A stretch of 23,563 bases of DNA, from the NCBI GenBank assembly GCA_051744365.1, contig JBNJCX010000027.1, positions 1 to 23,563 of the forward strand, in the 5' to 3' direction. This DNA comes from Gudongella sp051744365. Its GTDB lineage: Bacteria > Bacillota > Clostridia > Tissierellales > Tissierellaceae. Position 1 is the stretch's first letter. Each line of letters begins with the position of its first letter. Both the position numbers and the translations under genes were made by a program. Positions 1-8,454 of the stretch are shown here, one piece after another. The notes beneath the pieces are model-generated. The model was not told where the DNA came from, did no database searches, and worked only from the letters and a program-made list of their open reading frames with translations.

Positions 1-18
1 AGAATTATTTCATTAAGT

Positions 19-603
19 TTATTCAATATCCAGGTAAAGCCCTGTAGGAACCAATAGTTTTCTTACATCCTCAATATCCGGATGCCGATTATCAAGCCAC
101 AGACCCTCATTGCCCTGTTCCAGAATAACAGGCATCCTGTCATGGATTCTCTTCATCTGCTCATTTGCTGAAGTTGTTATTATTGTATAGGCTTCAAATT
201 GATTGCCGTCATTGTCCCGGAACAGGCTTAGGAGTCCAGCCATGGAGAAGATATGGACGTCTCTCAGGGAAATCCTTCGCCTTATCTTCTTGTCATCCAC
301 CTTTTCCCATTCAAAAAAGCTGGTTGCAGGAACAATACATCTGCTGGTATGGAAGGCATTCCCGAAGGTTGGCTTTTGATGGACGGTTTCACCTCTTGCA
401 TTGATAAGGGGTCTCTTGGCAAAAGGGGGAGCAAACCCCCATGTTGCACTCCTGATTTCCCGCTGCTCCCCATCTACGACAATAGCCTGAGTGTTCGTCG
501 GGAATATCTCCTTTGAGGGTCCAACTTCTCTCTCTGCTAGAATTGCCTTGTATCTTTCAATCAGTTCGTCTATATCCGCCTCAAGGGCGTATCTTCCGCA
601 CAT
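19..603 (-). CDS. SOS response-associated peptidase (SRAP/YedK/HMCES family)
   Basis: This 194-residue SRAP protein should recognise abasic sites in single-stranded DNA and form a thiazolidine DNA-protein crosslink through Cys2, exposed when Met1 is removed. The family's key residues are all visible: Cys2 in the N-terminal MCGRY motif, Asn68 in NARGET, Glu98 in SFFEW and His154 in HDRMP. It is somewhat shorter than E. coli YedK (about 222 residues) but no catalytic block is missing. The ATG follows an excellent GGAGGTAA site (about 605-613). It starts 18 bases after uvrA stops, on the same strand, so it is probably the third gene of the LexA-controlled uvrB-uvrA operon. I see no clear terminator in the 18 bases left before the window edge. 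Family assignment is secure; a role in crosslink repair in this organism is inferred. Confidence 0.93.
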   Translation of the reverse strand: MCGRYALEADIDELIERYKAILAEREVGPSKEIFPTNTQAIVVDGEQREIRSATWGFAPPFAKRPLINARGETVHQKPTFGNAFHTSRCIVPATSFFEWEKVDDKKIRRRISLRDVHIFSMAGLLSLFRDNDGNQFEAYTIITTSANEQMKRIHDRMPVILEQGNEGLWLDNRHPDIEDVRKLLVPTGLYLDIE

Positions 604-621
604 GGGTTACCTCCTTCCATA

Positions 622-3444
622 CTATAGTATCTTCTTTAGAAAGTGCCCAGTATAGGATTCCTGGCATTCACTCACTTCTTCAGGTGTTCCCGTTGCAACC
701 ACATATCCTCCCTTGTCACCTCCCTCGGGACCAAGGTCAATTATATAGTCAGCCGTCTTTATTACATCCAGGTTGTGCTCGATTATAATTACGGTGTTGT
801 CTCCTTCGACCAGCTGATTCAGTACCTTTACAAGCTTGTGGATATCAGCGGAATGAAGGCCGGTTGTAGGCTCATCCAGTATATAAACGGTCTTTCCAGT
901 TGCTCTCTTTGACAATTCCGTTGCAAGCTTGACCCTCTGGGCCTCACCACCTGAGAGCTCTGTCGATGGCTGCCCGATTTTTATATATCCAAGGCCTACA
1001 TCATATAGGGTCTGAAGCTTCCGTTTTATCTTGGGAATATTCTTGAAGAATTCAAGGCCTTCTTCAACTGTCATATCCAAAACGTCTGAGATGGTCTTGT
1101 CCTTGTATTTTACCTGCAGAGTCTCCCTGTTGTATCTTTTCCCCTTGCACACCTCACAGGGAACATACACATCCGGAAGAAAATGCATCTCCACCTTCAG
1201 GATTCCATCTCCCTTGCAGGCTTCACACCTTCCGCCCTTTACATTGAAGCTGAATCTACCCTTTTTGTAGCCTCTCATTTTAGCCTCATTTGTCATGGCA
1301 AATACATCCCTGATATGGTCAAACAATCCCGTATAGGTTGCGGGATTGGACCTTGGCGTCCTACCTATTGGGTTCTGGTCAATTTCAATTACCTTGTCCA
1401 GATACTGGAGTCCAAGCATCTCCTCGTGCTTTCCTGGTCTAATTTTTGCCCTGTTAAGCTTGGTGGCCAGATTCTTATAGATTATTTCATTTACCAGTGA
1501 GCTTTTACCTGAACCGGATACACCTGTTATACAGGTCATAACACCCAGAGGTATTCTAACATCTATTTCCTTCAGGTTGTTTACAGCAGCTCCCTTTACC
1601 TCCAGCCATTTTCCATTTGTAGGTTTTCTTTTCTCTGGAACCTCTATCCTCAGCTTTCCTGACAGATACTTCCCTGTAATTGATCTTGGATTGTCCATAA
1701 TATCTCTGGCTGTTCCCTGGGCTATTATCTCTCCACCGTGGATTCCAGCCCCCGGGCCTATGTCAACTATATGATCTGCCATATGCATGGTGTCCTCATC
1801 ATGCTCGACTACAATCAGTGTGTTTCCGACGTCCGTAAGCTTCCGCAATGCTGCCAGCAGCTTTGAGTTGTCCCTCTGATGCAGGCCTATGCTTGGCTCA
1901 TCCAGTACATAAACAACCCCTACCAGGCTGGAGCCTATCTGTGTGGCAAGTCTGATTCTTTGTGATTCTCCTCCGGAGAGGGTTCCTGCCATCCTGGAAA
2001 GAGTCAGATACTCCAGTCCCACGTTCTTGAGAAAGCTTAATCTTTCTCTTATCTCCTTTAGAATCTGGTCTCCGATCATCTGCTGCTTTTCTGTAAGCTG
2101 TATATGCTCAAAGAATTCCAGTGACTTCACTACAGGCATATCCGTTACATCAACGATATTGAGCCCATTGATTTTTATTGAAAGAACCTCGTCCTTAAGT
2201 CTCTTGCCACCACAGGCTGAGCATGGATTTTCAGCCATAAACTCATCCAGCTTGTTTCTCATATAGTCTGAGTGGGTTTCATTGAATCTTCTTTCAAGGT
2301 TGTTCAGTATGCCTTCAAATTTTCCTTCGTATTCCCTTTTACCGGAATCGTCAAAATGGCTTAAAAAATTGAACTTGATCTTTCTCTTTGTTCCATACAG
2401 AAGCTCCTCCATAAACTTCTCCGGAGCATCTGACAGCGGTTTGTACGTGCTGAAACCATGGTTGCTGGCAAGGGTCTTGAAAATCTGGTAGTAATAGGTG
2501 GTCTCGCCCATCTTTCCATAGGGAGCTATGGCCCCTTCATCAATACTCAGTCCTCTGTCCGGGATAACCAGGTCAACGTCAATCTCCTTGTGAAAGCCCA
2601 GGCCGTTGCAAACCGGACACATTCCAAATGGGCTGTTGAACGAAAACATCCTCGGTGATACTTCCTCAATTGAGATATTGCAGTCAGGGCAGGACAGCTT
2701 CTGGCTGAAGGTCAATCTTTCGCCCTCTGCCAAGTCAATATTGACAAGTCCTTCACTTAGCTTCAAGGCCGCCTCAAGTGAATCCGAGAGTCTTCCTTCT
2801 ATCCCTTCTCTCACAATAAGCCTGTCGACAACAACCTCAAGGGTGTGATGCTTGTTCTTGTCCAGCTTAATATCATCGTCAAGATCAACCATTTCACCGT
2901 CAATCATCATTCTCACAAATCCGTCCTTCTTTATTTGACGAATAAGCTTGCCATGCTCGCCCTTCTTGCCTCTGATAACAGGAGCCAGAACCTGGATTCT
3001 AGTCCTTTCCTCCAGCTCCATTATATGATCCACCATCTGGTCCACCGTCTGACTGGTGATTTCCTTCCCACAATTGGGGCAATATGGTGTCCCTACCCTG
3101 GCAAAAAGAAGCCTCAGATAATCATAGATTTCTGTTACTGTACCTACAGTCGACCTGGGATTTTTGGAGGTCGTCTTCTGATCTATGGATATTGAGGGTG
3201 ACAAGCCTTCAATATACTCCACATCAGGCTTATCCATCTGACCCAGGAACTGTCTTGCATAGCTCGACAACGATTCAACATATCTCCTCTGCCCTTCAGC
3301 ATATATTGTGTCAAAGGCAAGCGAGGATTTCCCTGAGCCACTCAGCCCTGTAAATACTATAAATTTATCCCTTGGGAGCTCAAGGCTTACATTCTTAAGG
3401 TTATGAACCTTGGCTCCCCTTATTACAATCTTATTCTTAGTCAT
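622..3444 (-). CDS. uvrA: Excinuclease ABC subunit A (UvrA)
   Basis: This is the damage-sensing ATPase of nucleotide excision repair; it loads UvrB at lesions in the cytoplasm. It has 940 residues, the normal length. The first Walker A (GLSGSGKS) is at residues 33-40. Zinc-binding cysteines are seen at C252/C255 with C276/C279 in the insertion domain. A second zinc module (CEAC...CEVC) lies in the C-terminal half. Two ABC signatures (LSGGESQR and LSGGEAQR) are each followed by a Walker B/D-loop (VLDEPSIGLH and ILDEPTTGLH), as expected for the duplicated ABC architecture. The ATG overlaps the end of uvrB by 8 bases and has a GGAGGAA site inside the uvrB tail, suggesting translational coupling. 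No frameshift or missing motif was found. Confidence 0.98.
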   Translation of the reverse strand: MTKNKIVIRGAKVHNLKNVSLELPRDKFIVFTGLSGSGKSSLAFDTIYAEGQRRYVESLSSYARQFLGQMDKPDVEYIEGLSPSISIDQKTTSKNPRSTVGTVTEIYDYLRLLFARVGTPYCPNCGKEITSQTVDQMVDHIMELEERTRIQVLAPVIRGKKGEHGKLIRQIKKDGFVRMMIDGEMVDLDDDIKLDKNKHHTLEVVVDRLIVREGIEGRLSDSLEAALKLSEGLVNIDLAEGERLTFSQKLSCPDCNISIEEVSPRMFSFNSPFGMCPVCNGLGFHKEIDVDLVIPDRGLSIDEGAIAPYGKMGETTYYYQIFKTLASNHGFSTYKPLSDAPEKFMEELLYGTKRKIKFNFLSHFDDSGKREYEGKFEGILNNLERRFNETHSDYMRNKLDEFMAENPCSACGGKRLKDEVLSIKINGLNIVDVTDMPVVKSLEFFEHIQLTEKQQMIGDQILKEIRERLSFLKNVGLEYLTLSRMAGTLSGGESQRIRLATQIGSSLVGVVYVLDEPSIGLHQRDNSKLLAALRKLTDVGNTLIVVEHDEDTMHMADHIVDIGPGAGIHGGEIIAQGTARDIMDNPRSITGKYLSGKLRIEVPEKRKPTNGKWLEVKGAAVNNLKEIDVRIPLGVMTCITGVSGSGKSSLVNEIIYKNLATKLNRAKIRPGKHEEMLGLQYLDKVIEIDQNPIGRTPRSNPATYTGLFDHIRDVFAMTNEAKMRGYKKGRFSFNVKGGRCEACKGDGILKVEMHFLPDVYVPCEVCKGKRYNRETLQVKYKDKTISDVLDMTVEEGLEFFKNIPKIKRKLQTLYDVGLGYIKIGQPSTELSGGEAQRVKLATELSKRATGKTVYILDEPTTGLHSADIHKLVKVLNQLVEGDNTVIIIEHNLDVIKTADYIIDLGPEGGDKGGYVVATGTPEEVSECQESYTGHFLKKIL

Positions 3445-5419
3445 TTTTTGTTATTCCTCCGAACCTCTTCTTCATTTGGATAATCTTGTCTCTTAACTCT
3501 GCCGCCTTCTCGAACTCCAGTGATTCCGCTGCCTGGAGCATTACGCTTTCCATTCCAAGTACAATGGCATCCAGCTCCTCAAGTGAAAGCTCCTCGTCAT
3601 AGTCCACCTGGTCCTCTGCTACAAGAGTTGATTCAATTATATTTCTTATGTCCTTGACTATGGACCTGGGTGTAATATTATGTTCACGGTTATGCTCCGC
3701 CTGTATGGCTCTACGTCTCTCTGTCTCGTCGATTGCCCTTTGCATTGATCCAGTTATCCTGTCTGCATACATCAATACCTTGCCCTCAATATGCCTTGCG
3801 GCCCGGCCGATTGTCTGTATCATTGCGGTCTCACTTCTCAGGAACCCCTCCTTGTCAGCATCAAGAATTGCAACAAGAGAAACCTCCGGCAGGTCCAGTC
3901 CCTCCCTCAGGAGGTTTATTCCCACAAGAACATCGTATTTTCCAAGCCTCAGGTCCCTTATAATCCCCATTCTTTCAATTGTATGCACATCTGAATGAAG
4001 ATAGGTCACTTTTATGCCCACTTCTTTGAAGTAGTCAGTAAGATCCTCTGACATTCTCTTTGTAAGTGTTGTTACAAGGGTTCTTTCACCTCTTGCACTG
4101 ACCTTCCTTATTTCTGTCAACAAATCGTCAATCTGATGCTCAGTAGGACGTATCTGGATAACTGGATCCAGCAAGCCTGTCGGCCTTATGATCTGCTCGA
4201 CCAGCTGCTCTTTTCTTTCCATTTCGTAGGGACCAGGTGTGGCTGATGTGTAAATCACCTGGTTTACCATTTCCTCAAATTCCGTAAATCTAAGCGGTCT
4301 ATTGTCCAGAGCAGAGGGAAGCCTGAATCCATACTCGACAAGGGTTGTCTTTCTGGATTTGTCTCCCTCGTACATTCCTCTTATCTGAGGCACCGTTACA
4401 TGTGATTCGTCAATTATAATAAGGAAGTCGTCGGGAAAGTAGTCTATAAGGGTATAGGGCTTGCTGCCAGGGGGTCTGTCGCTGAGATGTCTGGAGTAGT
4501 TCTCGATTCCCGAGCAAAAGCCCATTTCCTTTAACATCTCAAGGTCATATCTTGTTCTCTGTTCAAGCCTCTGTGCCTCCACGAGCTTGTCCCTGTCCCT
4601 CAATTCCTTCAGCCTCTCCTCAAGCTCTTTCTCAATACCCGATATTGCCTTCTCCACTTTTTCAGAGGTGGTTGCAAAGTGGGAGGCAGGGAATATTGAA
4701 ACATGGTTCCTGTAGCCGATTATTTCGCCGGTTATATGATTCACTTCTGTTATTCTGTCTATTTCATCTCCGAAGAATTCTATTCTCAGTGTATTCTCTG
4801 AGGATGCTGCTGGAAATATTTCCAGTACATCGCCCCTTACCCTGAAGGTTCCTCTTTCAAAGTTGATATCATTTCTTACAAATTGAATATCTATCAGCTT
4901 CCTCATTATCTCATCCCTGTCCTTCTCCATTCCCGGTCTCAAGGATACCACAAGATTCTCATAGTCTATGGGGTCTCCAAGCCCATAGATGCAGGATACG
5001 GAAGCAACAATAACAACGTCCCTTCTTTCAAAAAGCGACATGGTTGCAGAGTGCCTAAGCTTGTCTATCTCGTCATTTATCGATGAGTCCTTTTCAATAT
5101 ATGTGTCTGTCTGCGGCACATAGGCCTCAGGCTGGTAGTAATCGTAGTAGCTGACAAAATACTCCACGGCGTTGTCTGGAAAGAATTCCTTGAATTCACT
5201 GGCAAGCTGATATGCCAGGGTCTTGTTGTGGGCGATTACAAGGGTAGGCTTTTGAACCTTCTCTATCACATTTGCCATTGTAAAGGTTTTTCCGGAACCT
5301 GTCACACCTAAAAGCACCTGATGCTTGTTGCCCTTATTCAAGCCATTGACCAATGAATTTATTGCCTCCGGCTGGTCACCCGTCGGTTTATATGATGATC
5401 TGATTTTAAATTCGCTCAT
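3437..5419 (-). CDS. uvrB: Excinuclease ABC subunit B (UvrB)
   Basis: UvrB is the DNA helicase-like subunit that verifies damage and recruits UvrC. The 660-residue protein has Walker A GVTGSGKT at residues 38-45, the damage-probing beta-hairpin region with YYDYYQPEAY, a DESH helicase box, helicase motifs V/VI (GINLLREGLDLPEV; QTIGRAARH) and a C-terminal UVR domain that contacts UvrC. The length is typical. The ATG is preceded by GAGGTG about 7 bases upstream. A LexA-type operator lies 17 bases upstream of the start codon, so this is probably the first gene of an SOS-induced uvrB-uvrA-SRAP operon. No uvrC is in the window. Confidence 0.98.
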   Translation of the reverse strand: MSEFKIRSSYKPTGDQPEAINSLVNGLNKGNKHQVLLGVTGSGKTFTMANVIEKVQKPTLVIAHNKTLAYQLASEFKEFFPDNAVEYFVSYYDYYQPEAYVPQTDTYIEKDSSINDEIDKLRHSATMSLFERRDVVIVASVSCIYGLGDPIDYENLVVSLRPGMEKDRDEIMRKLIDIQFVRNDINFERGTFRVRGDVLEIFPAASSENTLRIEFFGDEIDRITEVNHITGEIIGYRNHVSIFPASHFATTSEKVEKAISGIEKELEERLKELRDRDKLVEAQRLEQRTRYDLEMLKEMGFCSGIENYSRHLSDRPPGSKPYTLIDYFPDDFLIIIDESHVTVPQIRGMYEGDKSRKTTLVEYGFRLPSALDNRPLRFTEFEEMVNQVIYTSATPGPYEMERKEQLVEQIIRPTGLLDPVIQIRPTEHQIDDLLTEIRKVSARGERTLVTTLTKRMSEDLTDYFKEVGIKVTYLHSDVHTIERMGIIRDLRLGKYDVLVGINLLREGLDLPEVSLVAILDADKEGFLRSETAMIQTIGRAARHIEGKVLMYADRITGSMQRAIDETERRRAIQAEHNREHNITPRSIVKDIRNIIESTLVAEDQVDYDEELSLEELDAIVLGMESVMLQAAESLEFEKAAELRDKIIQMKKRFGGITKND

Positions 5420-5435
5420 AAATGCACCTCATTCC

Positions 5436-5449
5436 TGAACACTTGTTCT
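5436..5449 (-). promoter_or_regulatory. LexA (DinR) SOS box upstream of uvrB
   Basis: The 14-mer TGAACACTTGTTCT contains the perfect half-sites GAAC and GTTC separated by four bases, matching the core of the Gram-positive LexA consensus CGAAC-N4-GTTCG; only the outermost C and G differ. It lies between a plausible AT-rich -10 (around 5449-5456, minus strand) and the uvrB ribosome binding site, where bound LexA would block transcription. uvrB is a classical SOS target in Firmicutes, which supports the reading. Confidence 0.8.
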
Positions 5450-5493
5450 TTATATATGATACCTGTTTTCGCTGAAAAAATCCACTGCAATTA

Positions 5494-5522
5494 TTGACTT
5501 GTGGAAAACCCCAGGATAATGT
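5494..5522 (+). promoter_or_regulatory. Promoter of the divergent lipoprotein gene
   Basis: A TTGACT -35 box (5494-5499) is followed after 17 bases by TAATGT (5517-5522); an overlapping GATAAT (5515-5520) is an alternative -10 with a shorter spacer. Transcription would start near 5529, just before the AGAGGAGG ribosome binding site at 5533-5540. The -35 is strong and the -10 only moderate. It lies about 45 bases from the uvrB LexA box, facing the other way. Confidence 0.55.
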
Positions 5523-5550
5523 AAAATTATCTAGAGGAGGCGATACCACA

Positions 5551-7122
5551 ATGAAGCATACCAGCAGCATTTTGCTGATTATAATAACCATAACTCTTTT
5601 ATCTGGCTGCTCTTTCCCCCTGCTGAGGGATTCATTACCTACTCAGGGTCACCCAGCTGAGACTAACCCTGAATTCACTGTTGAGCAGGTAGTCTTGCTA
5701 CAGAGCTTTCAGAATACTGAGCCTCGTGTTGAGCTGCAAAAAAAGAATAGCCAGCTGCGACTTCTTATTTCACCGGGCATAGTCAGAAGCACCGGCATGG
5801 AGGTCTCCAATATAGAAGAAATGGACGGAGTATACAATATACATCTTGTCAACAGCTCTTACTCCTCCGCAGAATTAGTTATACCCCAAATAATCATTTT
5901 GCTTTCAGAAGTATCTCCAGCACAGGCTGAATCAATGGAATTCAATATAGTAAATGAAAACTATACGCCATTGAAAGTCAACCACAAATTAGTTGATATC
6001 CTTAAGAAGGTCAAATCAGACTTCAGGATATCCATAGACGGCCATCCGTCAATTAAGCTGATTGAAGATGATAAGGAACCACTTTGGGTAATTGAGTACA
6101 AAAATATATACGACACCGAAAATCTTGAAATTCCTGTTATAAATTTAAGAGTAAAGGTAAATGCAAACTCAGGCCAGGTTGTTGAATCTTCCAAAGGTCT
6201 GATTTCATCCTTTATCGACCATGGAACCATTCTCGAGCATGTCCCGGGCAAAGGTATGATCTACTGGAAAAAAGGCTTGGATCTATCAGTATCGGAGCTA
6301 TGGTATTACAATTTGATGACGGCTGAAAAAACCTCACTTTACAAAACCTCTGCAGATATATCGTCAGCTCAGTTAAACCCTGAAGGCTCTATGATTGCTA
6401 TTCTTGAAAAGGACGGAGATAATTCAACTGCGTTTGTAATATCTTTTGAAGACAAAAAAGCAGTGAGAATCGGATCAGAAATAAATCTGTTGCCTGAGAT
6501 GCTGTCATGGAAAAGCAATGATGAGGTCCAAGTGTTATCGGAATTTCATAACCAGGAGTCACGGATATTTATTTACAATATACTGGACAACAGCATAAGG
6601 CCAAGTCATAGTATGCTAATGGATATAAGCACATTCCATACATTGGAGGATATGATCCTTGCGACAGAATTTACTGAAGGAGAGCTGAATAACAAAATCC
6701 TGGCAAGCGATGGTACCAGTGGGCTTAGATTTGTAGATGACGGCTTCAAGCCTGAGATTTTGAATGAAAGTCTTGGAATGTATCTGAAGAACGACAAAAA
6801 TTCAACAACTAACTCCCTTCACATATTTGATCTCAGGACCCTTGAAGAAAGGTACATGATTGATTTTGATGTGGCATCAACCCGCTGGGTATCTCCAGAT
6901 GAGCTTCTTATAGTGGAGAAGCTTCCTGGAAACAATATGTTCAGTGTACATTTGCTTAATATACCGGAGCTATCAATGTCCACTCTGGGTGGATTAAACA
7001 GCGGCAAGGTTTATTTTGACAAAGAGCATGGAAAAATCTATGCAAACCCGTCAATAACATACAGATCAGACAACACTGAAATAATCTATTCGATGGATTT
7101 ATCTGACTTAGAAAAGAGATAG
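5551..7122 (+). CDS. Putative lipoprotein of unknown function, PepSY-like region and predicted beta-propeller
   Basis: I do not recognise a named family. The chosen ATG has AGAGGAGG ten bases upstream and begins a lipoprotein signal peptide: a hydrophobic stretch at residues 7-17 and the lipobox LLSGC with the lipidated Cys at residue 20. An upstream in-frame start at 5494 would put 19 extra polar residues before the signal and overlap the -35 box, so I reject it. The mature protein (about 500 residues) should sit on the outer face of the membrane. Residues of about 170-215 (LWVIEY ... VNANSGQVV) resemble the end of a PepSY-type fold. From about 230 onward there are repeated short beta-rich blocks such as 'GSMIAILEKDGD', 'SRIFIYNILDN' and 'NSLHIFDLRTLEERY', suggesting a WD40/TolB-like propeller. 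It is the only plus-strand gene between the uvr and division operons. Function unknown. Confidence 0.85.
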   Translation: MKHTSSILLIIITITLLSGCSFPLLRDSLPTQGHPAETNPEFTVEQVVLLQSFQNTEPRVELQKKNSQLRLLISPGIVRSTGMEVSNIEEMDGVYNIHLVNSSYSSAELVIPQIIILLSEVSPAQAESMEFNIVNENYTPLKVNHKLVDILKKVKSDFRISIDGHPSIKLIEDDKEPLWVIEYKNIYDTENLEIPVINLRVKVNANSGQVVESSKGLISSFIDHGTILEHVPGKGMIYWKKGLDLSVSELWYYNLMTAEKTSLYKTSADISSAQLNPEGSMIAILEKDGDNSTAFVISFEDKKAVRIGSEINLLPEMLSWKSNDEVQVLSEFHNQESRIFIYNILDNSIRPSHSMLMDISTFHTLEDMILATEFTEGELNNKILASDGTSGLRFVDDGFKPEILNESLGMYLKNDKNSTTNSLHIFDLRTLEERYMIDFDVASTRWVSPDELLIVEKLPGNNMFSVHLLNIPELSMSTLGGLNSGKVYFDKEHGKIYANPSITYRSDNTEIIYSMDLSDLEKR

Positions 7123-7140
7123 CCCTAGGGCTATCTCTTT
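7113..7140. terminator. Bidirectional terminator between convergent genes
   Basis: A perfect 28-base palindrome, with half-site AAAGAGATAGCCCT, begins inside the last codons of the lipoprotein gene, includes its TAG stop (7120-7122) and ends three bases before the TAA of the convergent S41 protease gene. T-rich ends occur on both strands (CTCTTT on plus, CTCTTTTC on minus). The palindromic centre means the RNA hairpin needs a few unpaired bases at the tip. Its position between two converging stop codons makes a shared terminator the natural reading. Confidence 0.75.
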
Positions 7141-7143
7141 AAA

Positions 7144-8364
7144 TTACATCTGATTTCTCAATACCTCTATGGCTTTCTGCAGCTGATTATCCTGGTCCTG
7201 ATAATCCAGTCCCATTCCTTCTGCGTTTTCATCAAGCTCTATAACCACATCCGGCTCAATTCCCACTCCGTGGATATTTATTCCGTCCGGGGTGAAGTAC
7301 TCGTATACGGTGACCTTTATACCTGATCCATCCGGCAGATCCCTGATTCTTTGAACCAAGCCCTTCCCAAAGGTTGTTGTCCCGACGAGCGTACCTCTGT
7401 CGTGATCCTTTATTGCTCCAGCCAGAATCTCAGATGCACTGGCGCTTCCTTCATTAACCAGGACCACAAGGGGAATATCTATCATTTCACTGTCTGATTT
7501 CTCATACTGTCTTTGTCCAAATTTGTCTTCAGTGTATACCACGGTAACCTCACCTAACAGCTCATCAGCTATGTCAACGCTTACATTTAAAAGCCCTCCA
7601 GGGTTGCTCCTCAGATCCAGAACCAGTCCCTTTACATTTCTGGATTGAAGGTCAATCAACGCCTTCATAAAGTCATCGTAGGTTAGATTGTCAAAGGATG
7701 TAAGTCTTATATATCCGATGTCTTCCTGAATGACTTGACTCTTTACTGACTGAAGCCTGATAACCTCTCTTGTAATTTTGATGTCGAAGGTCTCTGTATT
7801 GCCATCCTTGCCCTTTCTCATAATTGTAATTACCACATCAGTATCCGGCTCGCCTCGCATAATACTGACTGCTTCATCCATACTCTCAGCAAAGTATTCC
7901 TTGCCTTCAACCTTTATTATTTTGTCTCCTGTTTTGATGCCGGCCCTTTCCCCTGGAGTATCCTCAATTGGAGATACTACCGTTATAAGGTCATCTTCGC
8001 CGGGGGTTACAATTATACCTATTCCACCATATATGCCATCAGTCTGCATATTGAAGCTCTCATACTCATCACTGGTCATATAGATGGAGTATGGGTCTCC
8101 CAGTGAATCCACCATGCCCTTCAATTGACCCTCCAGGAGCTCTTCATCATCTACCTCCCAAAGGAACATTTCGTCAATTACATTCTTCACCTGAAGAATC
8201 TTTGAATTATCCTCGTAAACACTTCTCAGTGCTTCATATTCACTTTTGTCTATCAAAACCCTGTTACCCAATGCTACAGATACGAAATTACCTATCATGA
8301 GGGTTGCGAGGTTTGTTATCAACAGCAACACAACAAAAATAACCAACATTTTTTTCTTTGACAT
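7144..8364 (-). CDS. S41 family C-terminal processing protease (CtpA/CtpB type)
   Basis: This is a membrane-anchored serine protease of 406 residues that should act outside the membrane. It has one N-terminal transmembrane anchor (about residues 6-33), a PDZ domain (about 112-185, beginning GGIGIIV) that gates the active site, and an S41 core. The Ser-Lys-Gln catalytic set is visible: S309 in GSASASEI, K334 in TFGKG and Q338. As I recall, these match the numbering described for B. subtilis CtpB. It lies downstream of ftsE-ftsX and the M23 hydrolase, resembling the B. subtilis ftsEX-ctpB neighbourhood, but it is separated from them by a terminator and has its own promoter. CtpB activates sporulation signalling and other Ctp proteases control cell-wall hydrolases; which role applies is not shown here. 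ATG with a GAGGTG site. Confidence 0.95.
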   Translation of the reverse strand: MSKKKMLVIFVVLLLITNLATLMIGNFVSVALGNRVLIDKSEYEALRSVYEDNSKILQVKNVIDEMFLWEVDDEELLEGQLKGMVDSLGDPYSIYMTSDEYESFNMQTDGIYGGIGIIVTPGEDDLITVVSPIEDTPGERAGIKTGDKIIKVEGKEYFAESMDEAVSIMRGEPDTDVVITIMRKGKDGNTETFDIKITREVIRLQSVKSQVIQEDIGYIRLTSFDNLTYDDFMKALIDLQSRNVKGLVLDLRSNPGGLLNVSVDIADELLGEVTVVYTEDKFGQRQYEKSDSEMIDIPLVVLVNEGSASASEILAGAIKDHDRGTLVGTTTFGKGLVQRIRDLPDGSGIKVTVYEYFTPDGINIHGVGIEPDVVIELDENAEGMGLDYQDQDNQLQKAIEVLRNQM

Positions 8365-8404
8365 ATCTACACCTCGATTTTTAACATTTTTAATCTATCT
8401 ATTA

Positions 8405-8413
8405 ATTATAACA
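8405..8413 (-). promoter_or_regulatory. Extended -10 promoter of the S41 protease gene
   Basis: On the minus strand the bases read TGTTATAAT, a perfect TATAAT with the TG extension, about 40 bases upstream of the protease ATG. The -35 region (CTCTTT, 17 bases upstream) is poor, as is common with extended -10 promoters. It lies just after the terminator of the preceding gene, so the protease is probably transcribed separately from ftsEX. Confidence 0.6.
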
Positions 8414-8420
8414 TGATTTC

Positions 8421-8446
8421 AAATAAAAAAGAGGAGATTTCTCTCC
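8421..8446 (-). terminator. Rho-independent terminator after the M23 hydrolase gene
   Basis: Reading the minus strand, GGAGA-GAAA-TCTCC forms a short five-pair stem closed by a GNRA tetraloop, followed directly by TCTTTTTTATTT. It begins 9 bases after the M23 hydrolase stop codon (8455-8457), with G-rich sequence in front of the stem. The stem is short, so some readthrough into the protease gene is possible. Confidence 0.65.
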
Positions 8447-8454
8447 CCCCTTGA

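Noticed and set aside
619..630. 12-base palindrome ATACTATAGTAT over the uvrA stop codon
   Set aside because: AT-rich and short, no T tract, and it lies just before the SRAP ribosome binding site; a weak hairpin at most and probably chance.
5494..5550. Upstream start extending the lipoprotein by 19 residues
   Set aside because: It would begin at the -35 box of the likely promoter and place polar residues before a clear signal peptide; the ATG at 5551 has a perfect AGAGGAGG.
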